In this document: positions 58,508 through 64,000 of the stretch, one piece after another
Position numbering within the stretch: the stretch's first letter is position 1
How the letters are laid out: each line of letters starts with the position of its first letter
Assembly: GCA_963768085.1 (NCBI GenBank)
Contig: CAVYGO010000003.1
Location: 992,001-1,056,000, forward strand
Direction: 5' to 3'
Source: Pukyongia sp963768085
GTDB lineage: Bacteria; Bacteroidota; Bacteroidia; Flavobacteriales; Flavobacteriaceae
Length of the DNA stretch: 64,000 bases
Position numbers and translations under genes: made by a program
The notes under the pieces: generated by a model
What the model was told of the DNA's origin: nothing
The model's database searches: none
The model's input: the letters and a program-made list of their open reading frames with translations, nothing else

Positions 58508-59166
58508 TGGCAACTATTTTATGCCTTGAAACAGCCACAACAAATTGCTCGGTAGCGCTTTCGGTAAACGGAAGCGTTATTGCTTTTAAAGAAGACCGCA
58601 GCGCGAATTATACACACGCGGAAAAGTTGCATCCTTTCATTGATAATGTATTAAGCGATGCTAACATGCCAATGTCTGGTCTCGATGCAATTGCCGTAAG
58701 TATGGGCCCTGGTTCGTATACGGGGCTTAGAATAGGTGTTTCTGCGGCAAAAGGACTTTGTTTCGCCCAGGATATACCGTTGATCTCAGTCCCCACATTA
58801 CGGTCCATGGTGAATCCCATCAAGGTGAAGTCGGACTTCAAGATTCCCATGCTGGATGCACGACGTATGGAAGTATACTCGGCAGTTTTCAACTCCACAA
58901 ACAATAAGGTTCGGGAAACGCGTGCTGAGATTCTTACTAAAGATTCCTTTTCAGAATATCTTGATCTTGGTGAAGTGACATTTCTCGGTAGTGGCATTGC
59001 CAAATTTCAGAAACTAATAGATCACCCTAATGCGGTCTTCATTCCGGAAATAATGCCTTCCGCTTCAGATATGGCCGACATCGCAGAAAAAAAATACAAA
59101 AAAAACGACATCGAAGATGTCGCTTATTTTGAACCGTATTACCTGAAAGATTTTATCTCGGGCTGA
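58507..59166 (+). CDS. tsaB: tRNA threonylcarbamoyladenosine biosynthesis protein TsaB
   Basis: TsaB helps TsaD make the t6A modification of tRNA. The 219-residue protein shows the ASKHA-type start ILCLETATTNCSVALSVNG, the THAEKLHPFIDNVL helix and AIAVSMGPGSYTGLRIGVS. Its ATG overlaps the adaptor stop by one base, so an essential tRNA modification gene is placed at the end of the efflux operon. A convergent gene starts five bases after the stop. Confidence 0.93.
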   Translation: MATILCLETATTNCSVALSVNGSVIAFKEDRSANYTHAEKLHPFIDNVLSDANMPMSGLDAIAVSMGPGSYTGLRIGVSAAKGLCFAQDIPLISVPTLRSMVNPIKVKSDFKIPMLDARRMEVYSAVFNSTNNKVRETRAEILTKDSFSEYLDLGEVTFLGSGIAKFQKLIDHPNAVFIPEIMPSASDMADIAEKKYKKNDIEDVAYFEPYYLKDFISG

Positions 59167-59171
59167 GGAAT

Positions 59172-59903
59172 TTAAATGCCATCGTAGTATCTAATGACCC
59201 GCATTAAATCCTTTTCTTCATTGAGATTCAGATTATTTGAATTCACATAATTCTTTACAAGATCTGTGTTTTCAGAAAATACTTTAAATTTTTTCTTTTT
59301 CGAAGATGGTAACTCGTAGAATTTACCTTCTTTCGTGATTATATAATAAACGGGCTTATCCGTAAATTTAGCCGGTACATCGCGCGTAATTGACGTATTT
59401 GCTTTTTTGGGAGGCGAGAAATCCTTTTTGATCTTCTTAAAGAGATCGTATTTATTTCCTTCAAACATAACGTGAAAATAACCGCCACTTTCAATTCCCC
59501 CGTCGTACGGTACAAACACGAATATATCGTTAACAATCTTTACGTAAATATCCGGAGATTTAGTTAACACCTTAGCTTCCTTGTCACTGTCTTCGAGAGA
59601 TTCTTTAATTTCAATTTCGTCTGCCATAGCGTTATATCGGAGCGCAACGTTGGAAGCCAGTAATTCATTATCCTTGTATACATTTCCAGGCAAATATGAC
59701 GGATTATTATATGGTGTTCCCGTATAGCTATCTGTATCGGCATAACTCATCCCGAAATCCTGTCGTTTGATAAATTCATCTACCTGTTGCAGGCTGTTCG
59801 TAAACTTTCTCAATTGAATGGGATCTCCCCCAAGATTCTGTGCCGCAGACGGCGTAAAACCACAAACTATTAAGAAGGTTATTATATAAATTTGCTTTCT
59901 CAT
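59172..59903 (-). CDS. Secreted protein, paralogous family member A, unknown function
   Basis: The 243-residue protein has a signal peptide (about 1-21, ending SAAQ). Shared with the genes at 61871 and 62594 are TGTPYNNPSYLPGNVYKDN, SNVALRYNAMADEIEIKESL, a GGYFHVMFEG segment, a Lys-rich KKDFSPPKKA, and a C-terminus ending YYDGI. There is no membrane anchor. I do not recognise a named domain; the pattern suggests a two-part beta-rich fold. It runs divergently from the TPR/AraC regulator gene across a 278-base gap. Confidence 0.8.
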   Translation of the reverse strand: MRKQIYIITFLIVCGFTPSAAQNLGGDPIQLRKFTNSLQQVDEFIKRQDFGMSYADTDSYTGTPYNNPSYLPGNVYKDNELLASNVALRYNAMADEIEIKESLEDSDKEAKVLTKSPDIYVKIVNDIFVFVPYDGGIESGGYFHVMFEGNKYDLFKKIKKDFSPPKKANTSITRDVPAKFTDKPVYYIITKEGKFYELPSSKKKKFKVFSENTDLVKNYVNSNNLNLNEEKDLMRVIRYYDGI

Positions 59904-60181
59904 TATATTGTATTTAATATCGTAAATGCTTTTTTAAGTAATGGTTCTGCTAAACTAATCACAGCAACGGCGATTTGCAAGTTTCTCATACCGATATTTA
60001 TATATTCACTGTCGAGATTTATAAATGAAGACCCCAATTGCTCTTCTTAAACCCCAGAAAAACAGGGTGTTTAGAGATTTTGACTCTCCAAATCGTCTAT
60101 AATATGGTGCATCTTGTCAATAAAAAGGTAAATTTATCATAGCAAAAATTGCTAATAAATATTCAAAAAAACTACCCTGCT

Positions 60182-61852
60182 ATGCGATTGAATTTGTTTG
60201 TTTTTATGGCGCTGATTACGTCTCTTCTGAGCGCACAGGAACTTACCGATTCATACCTTGAAGAACGCCCGATCGATTCCCTGATAATTTTATACGATAC
60301 TCACGCCGATGATACGACGGTTGCCAAACGTATCGCGAGAAAATATATTGAAAAAGCCATAGTTTTAGTCGATAGCACTAAAATGGCAAGGGGTTATACC
60401 CGTCTCTCATTTATATCGGAGTCAAGGATGGCACTGAAGTACCTTGACACAGCGATTGCCCTGTCGATACACAGTAATCACCCTAATTTTCCAACCATAC
60501 CCTATTTGTTCAAATCAGATTATTTGTATGAAAATGAGGAGTATGAACGCAGCCTTCAAAATGCGTTATTGGGATATCAGTCTGCTCGTGACAAAGAACA
60601 GATTGGCCATCAGATCACTGCCTTACATCAAATAAATGATATAAATGAAATGTGGGGTGATTATGAAAAGTCTCTGGAGGCACACCGGCTAACGTATCAA
60701 CTTCTGCTGAAGAACGAGAAAAGTGATCAATATGAGCAAAACTACATCTCCTCATTGGAGGGATTAGGACGCTCATTTGTCAACCTGAAACAGCCGGATT
60801 CTGCCTTGTATTATTTCAAGATGGGAATTTCGGAATCACTAAAAACAGCAGATTCTGCAACCTATTATGCCTTTGTATCGCGATCGGGTACGGCCCTATA
60901 TGTTAAAGGTGACTACGAAGAAGCCCTGGATAGTCTCTATAAGGCGGATACCTATCGAAGTCAGTTCAACAATTACTACTTACCTTATTACTTCTATTAT
61001 ATCGGTAGCATTTTCTATAAAAAAGGAGAGGTTGATAAAGGGGTCACATATTATAGAAAAATAGATTCCCTGTATGAGGCAAAAGGTATCCTGTATCCCG
61101 AACTGCCTGAAGTCTATGATAAACTTATTAGTTATTACAAGGAAAATGGGGAAGATGAAATCCAGTTGAATTATCTCTATAAACTCGTGGTAGTGCTTAG
61201 ATTAATAGAGAATAAAAAGAGAAATATTAACGAGAAAACAGTCAATGACTTCGAAATACCCAAATTGGTGGAGGAGAAGGAGCAACTTATCGCGGATCTT
61301 GAACAACAGAATAAAATATCGACTACTTCACTAGGATGGGCCCTTGCATTCCTTCTTTTGAGTTTTGGTCTTGTTTTCTATTACTTCAGAAGACAAAACC
61401 AATATAAAAAGCGTTTCGAGAATTTAATAGCAAATCAGGAAACAGAAGTAGAGGAGCAGCCCATCGGAATTGAAGATTCGGGGATTTCAACCGAGGTCAT
61501 TGAGAATATACTGGATCGTCTGAAGACTTTCGAAACAGATAAAAAATACCTCTCCCAGAGCATATCTCTCAATGAAATGGCCAAGTCGTTCGAAACCAAT
61601 TCAACCTATCTTTCAAAAATTATTAATCTTAAAAAAGCCAAGAACTTCTCACAGTATATAAATGATCTCAGAATCGACTACGCCGTTAAAGAACTGAAGG
61701 ATAATGCAACTTTCCGTAAATATACTATCAAGGCAATAGCTAATGAATGCGGATTTAAAAGCGCAGAGTCGTTTTCCAAGAGTTTTTACAAGAAATACGG
61801 AATCTATCCCTCCTATTATCTGAAACAACTACAACAAACTAAACCACAGTGA
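60182..61852 (+). CDS. Membrane-anchored TPR/AraC-type transcription regulator
   Basis: The 556-residue protein has a signal peptide (about 1-19, ending LLSAQ), a periplasmic TPR-like region (about 30-360, e.g. SLEGLGRSFVNLKQPDSALY and the repeat EEALDSLYKADTY), a membrane helix (about 381-403), and a cytoplasmic AraC-type DNA-binding domain (about 460-552). The last contains MAKSFETNSTYLSKIIN and IKAIANECGFKSAESFSKSF. Such proteins sense something outside the membrane and act on nearby genes. The open frame begins at a TTG (60149), but ATG 60182 starts the signal peptide. It sits among three paralogous secreted genes. Confidence 0.88.
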   Translation: MRLNLFVFMALITSLLSAQELTDSYLEERPIDSLIILYDTHADDTTVAKRIARKYIEKAIVLVDSTKMARGYTRLSFISESRMALKYLDTAIALSIHSNHPNFPTIPYLFKSDYLYENEEYERSLQNALLGYQSARDKEQIGHQITALHQINDINEMWGDYEKSLEAHRLTYQLLLKNEKSDQYEQNYISSLEGLGRSFVNLKQPDSALYYFKMGISESLKTADSATYYAFVSRSGTALYVKGDYEEALDSLYKADTYRSQFNNYYLPYYFYYIGSIFYKKGEVDKGVTYYRKIDSLYEAKGILYPELPEVYDKLISYYKENGEDEIQLNYLYKLVVVLRLIENKKRNINEKTVNDFEIPKLVEEKEQLIADLEQQNKISTTSLGWALAFLLLSFGLVFYYFRRQNQYKKRFENLIANQETEVEEQPIGIEDSGISTEVIENILDRLKTFETDKKYLSQSISLNEMAKSFETNSTYLSKIINLKKAKNFSQYINDLRIDYAVKELKDNATFRKYTIKAIANECGFKSAESFSKSFYKKYGIYPSYYLKQLQQTKPQ

Positions 61853-61870
61853 ATTTCTTTACAACCGGTA

Positions 61871-62584
61871 TTATAACCCATCGTAATATTGAATGATCTT
61901 GAGGAGATCATTTTCCTTATCAACATCCAGACTATTTTCCGCTACATAATTTAGCACCGTTTCCTTATTAGCACCAAAGATGCTGAATTTCTTAGCTTTT
62001 GAGTCCGGTAATTGTAAAAAACGGCCATTTTTAGTGACTAAGAAATACTGTGATTCATCACGGAATTCGGTAGGTATATCCTGTGTAAACGAGGACGATG
62101 CTTTTCGTCCCGGAATCACTTTCTTGATAAGTTTCTTATAAAGGTCTAATTTTTTACCTTCGAACATAACATGAAAATAACCGCCATCTTCCACCTTACC
62201 CTGGAAGGGTATAAAAACATAAATGTCCTGTACAATTTTTGCGAAAATCTCCGGATCTTTAGGCAGTACCCGGGCCTCTTCGTCGGGAGAATTCAGGGAT
62301 TCTTTAATTTCTAATTCGTCGGCAACGGCATTGTAACGCAAGGCTACATTGGTAGCAAATAAAGCATTACCCCTGTATACATTTCCAATAAGATAATTGG
62401 GATCATTATACGGAGTTCCTGTTACGCTTTCATCGAGCGTATATTGATCAAATTTTGTTTGCCGTTTATTGTTTTGATCGACCACATTTAAGCTACTAAC
62501 AAATTCCCTATCCCAAATTTGTGCTTCGGTCGTAAAACTTAGCAGCGAACTAAAAACCAATATCAAAGTTGTGATATTTTTCAT
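61871..62584 (-). CDS. Secreted protein, paralogous family member B, unknown function
   Basis: The 237-residue protein has a signal peptide (about 1-22, ending TEAQ). It shows the family segments TGTPYNDPNYLIGNVYRGN, NVALRYNAVADELEIKESL, GGYFHVMFEGKKLDLYKKL and C-terminal IIQYYDGL. By eye it is closer to member A than to C. It is convergent with the regulator gene, 18 bases away, and nine bases downstream of member C on the same strand, so B and C are probably one operon. Confidence 0.8.
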   Translation of the reverse strand: MKNITTLILVFSSLLSFTTEAQIWDREFVSSLNVVDQNNKRQTKFDQYTLDESVTGTPYNDPNYLIGNVYRGNALFATNVALRYNAVADELEIKESLNSPDEEARVLPKDPEIFAKIVQDIYVFIPFQGKVEDGGYFHVMFEGKKLDLYKKLIKKVIPGRKASSSFTQDIPTEFRDESQYFLVTKNGRFLQLPDSKAKKFSIFGANKETVLNYVAENSLDVDKENDLLKIIQYYDGL

Positions 62585-62593
62585 TGTTTTTAA

Positions 62594-63292
62594 TTATAGA
62601 CTATCGTAATAGTTCAAAAGTTTAATTAGATCGTACTGTTTGTTCACATTCAGTTTCTTATCTCTGATACGTTGCTTGATTTGTTTTTTGTTAAGACCAA
62701 AACTGTTTATTTTTCCGTTTCTGGAACCAGGAAGTTCACTGAGTTCATTGTTATTATTCATGAAATAGAGCTCATTTTTTTCCTTGTACATGGGAAGAAT
62801 GTCTGTAGCGATCGAATTCACTGCCTTTTTTCCCTCGATGAAATCTTTGGAAAGTTTCTTATACAAGCTCAATCGCTCTCCATCATGCAAAACCTCGTAA
62901 TATCCTCCCGTCTTGTTTTCTTCATTTTTATTTATAAATACGAACAATCGGTTGTTGATCTTCACATAGATGTCTTCAGATTGCACCAGTACCTTAGCCG
63001 CATAATTAGAGGTATTTATGGATTTTTTAATTTCGAATTCGTCTCTGGCGGCATTATATCGGAGGGCAACATTACTCGCGAGGATTATACCATCTTTGAA
63101 AACAAAACCAGGCTGGAAAGCCTTGTTCGCATAAGGAGATCCTGTATAGGTATAGCCATGGTCCGGCATAGTGATCGATCTCTGTGAAATATAAGTATCG
63201 ATTTCAGGATCGTTAAAAACTCCCTGGGCAGATGCGTTAAATGAAATAGAAAAAATTAGAGCGAGGGTTAAAACAACAAAAGTGCTTCTCAT
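62594..63292 (-). CDS. Secreted protein, paralogous family member C, unknown function
   Basis: The 232-residue protein has a signal peptide (about 1-22, ending ASAQ). It is the most diverged of the three but keeps TGSPYANKAF, NVALRYNAARDEFEIKKSI, GGYYEVLHDGERLSLYKKL and a YYDSL C-terminus. It is upstream of member B in the same operon. The 227-base gap beyond it contains only AT-rich sequence and a weak TATCTTCG box on the minus strand near 63433-63440. Confidence 0.78.
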   Translation of the reverse strand: MRSTFVVLTLALIFSISFNASAQGVFNDPEIDTYISQRSITMPDHGYTYTGSPYANKAFQPGFVFKDGIILASNVALRYNAARDEFEIKKSINTSNYAAKVLVQSEDIYVKINNRLFVFINKNEENKTGGYYEVLHDGERLSLYKKLSKDFIEGKKAVNSIATDILPMYKEKNELYFMNNNNELSELPGSRNGKINSFGLNKKQIKQRIRDKKLNVNKQYDLIKLLNYYDSL

Positions 63293-63519
63293 GATACAAT
63301 CAGAGGTGTTAGAATTTATTTGAAATCGGCTTTAAAAATACTAAAGGGAGCTGTCAACAGTAAGAAACTTTTGTCTTCATGTTTAAATAGAGACTGGTTC
63401 ATATTACAGGGTTTCCTCATTGCTCCCGATAAAATCAAAGCAGCGAAGATACTTAAAACGTCAGATTTTTTTTGTTAAAACCATATTAATTCTAGGGAGG
63501 GGAGCCCGGTTGTCCGGCA

Positions 63520-64000
63520 TCAATTTGCATGAATCGCACTCAATGCTTTGGATGTGTCTTTAACAGGAAGTTTGCAGGTGTTATTTACGCAGACATAAAT
63601 GAGTGTTTCTCCTTCGGAAAATCGTCCTTTCATAAGGTAACTATCACTATTCGTCTCGCTTCCTGCAATCAACTTATTCGGGATGTATTGAGTGTTGATC
63701 TCGTTCACTTTATCGAGAGCAGCCTCACCCATTATCACAATTTCATAATAATCGTTCTGATAATTGGCTAAAAGATCAAGCCAATTTGAAAACCCGCCGG
63801 GATATTGCTCCATTTCGGGCTGAACATTTTTAAGCATTTGCCGTGTAATTTCTCCCAGCTTAGGCAGCTCGTAGTAGTGTGATAACTTGAAGAGGTTTTT
63901 GGCCATGATGGAATTGGACGCCGGGATCACATTGTCCCTGTATTCAATATTTCGGGTCAATAGTTTCGGGTCATCTTCAGAAGTGAAATAGAACATGTTC
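63520..64000 (-). CDS. DUF255/YyaL-type protein, C-terminal part (runs off the window)
   Basis: The fragment is the last 158 or so residues of a larger protein, and its start lies beyond 64000. It contains FYFTSEDDPKLLTRNIEYRD and AKNLFKLSHYYELPKLGEIT, which fit the alpha/alpha toroid end of thioredoxin-plus-glycosidase-like YyaL/DUF255 proteins. Cys-containing VCVNNTCKLPV is near the end. The Met at 63996 is internal and not a start. Confidence 0.75.
   Translation of the reverse strand, partial: NMFYFTSEDDPKLLTRNIEYRDNVIPASNSIMAKNLFKLSHYYELPKLGEITRQMLKNVQPEMEQYPGGFSNWLDLLANYQNDYYEIVIMGEAALDKVNEINTQYIPNKLIAGSETNSDSYLMKGRFSEGETLIYVCVNNTCKLPVKDTSKALSAIHAN

Noticed and set aside
1..64000. tRNA, rRNA, CRISPR array, transposase or prophage
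   Set aside because: No cloverleaf-like segment, spaced direct repeats, or recombinase/transposase motif was seen in any frame I read.

Overview
The window reads as chromosome of a marine-type Flavobacteriaceae (Bacteroidota). The evidence is the alternative complex III operon (act) followed by cytochrome aa3 oxidase genes, the type IX secretion/gliding gene sprA, a remB-like gene, a rimP-nusA-infB operon without rbfA, lipoproteins, a TPR/AraC hybrid regulator, and repeated TAnnTTTG (-7) promoter boxes with weak Shine-Dalgarno sequences. I found no tRNA, rRNA, CRISPR array, insertion sequence or phage gene.

Layout. 1-6.4 kb: small housekeeping and envelope genes (ferritin, a cysteine-less ArsC-like protein, L,D-transpeptidase, CDP-alcohol phosphatidyltransferase coupled to a membrane metallophosphoesterase, UspA). 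6.4-11 kb: rimP-nusA-infB with a terminator-like hairpin in its leader. 11-12.1 kb: DinB-like and SPOR proteins. 12.3-24 kb: actABCDEF-coxBA, the core respiratory supercomplex. 24-32 kb: MATE exporter, ruvB-P450-queG, maeB, ruvA. 32-44.8 kb: sprA, gcvH, a VanZ-like gene, three tonB paralogues and a remB-like beta-barrel gene. 44.8-51.2 kb: an MBL-fold hydrolase, then cyoE, two subunit III genes, subunit IV, a SCO-like pair, DUF420 and a small CxxC protein, which completes and assembles the oxidase encoded 22 kb upstream. 51.3-59.2 kb: a MacB-type tripartite efflux operon with duplicated permeases and adaptors, ending in tsaB. 59.2-63.3 kb: three paralogous secreted proteins around a membrane-anchored TPR/AraC regulator. 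63.5 kb to the end: the C-terminal part of a DUF255/YyaL-type protein.

The clearest anomaly is a block of about 2.6 kb (about 19631-22270). In it the end of actE, all of actF, all of coxB and the first codons of coxA carry roughly 20 small indels. The protein still reads well when frames are switched, and the rest of the 64 kb is clean. I favour an assembly or sequencing problem over real gene decay. The best candidates for undescribed biology are the three-paralogue/AraC-TPR cluster, and the tonB-tonB-tonB-remB array, in which the RemB-like protein carries a TonB-C-terminal-domain-like module with the same cysteine pair as the TonBs. Smaller points of interest are an HhH tail on ActC, a cysteine-less SCO-like protein next to SCO1, and the attenuator-like rimP leader.
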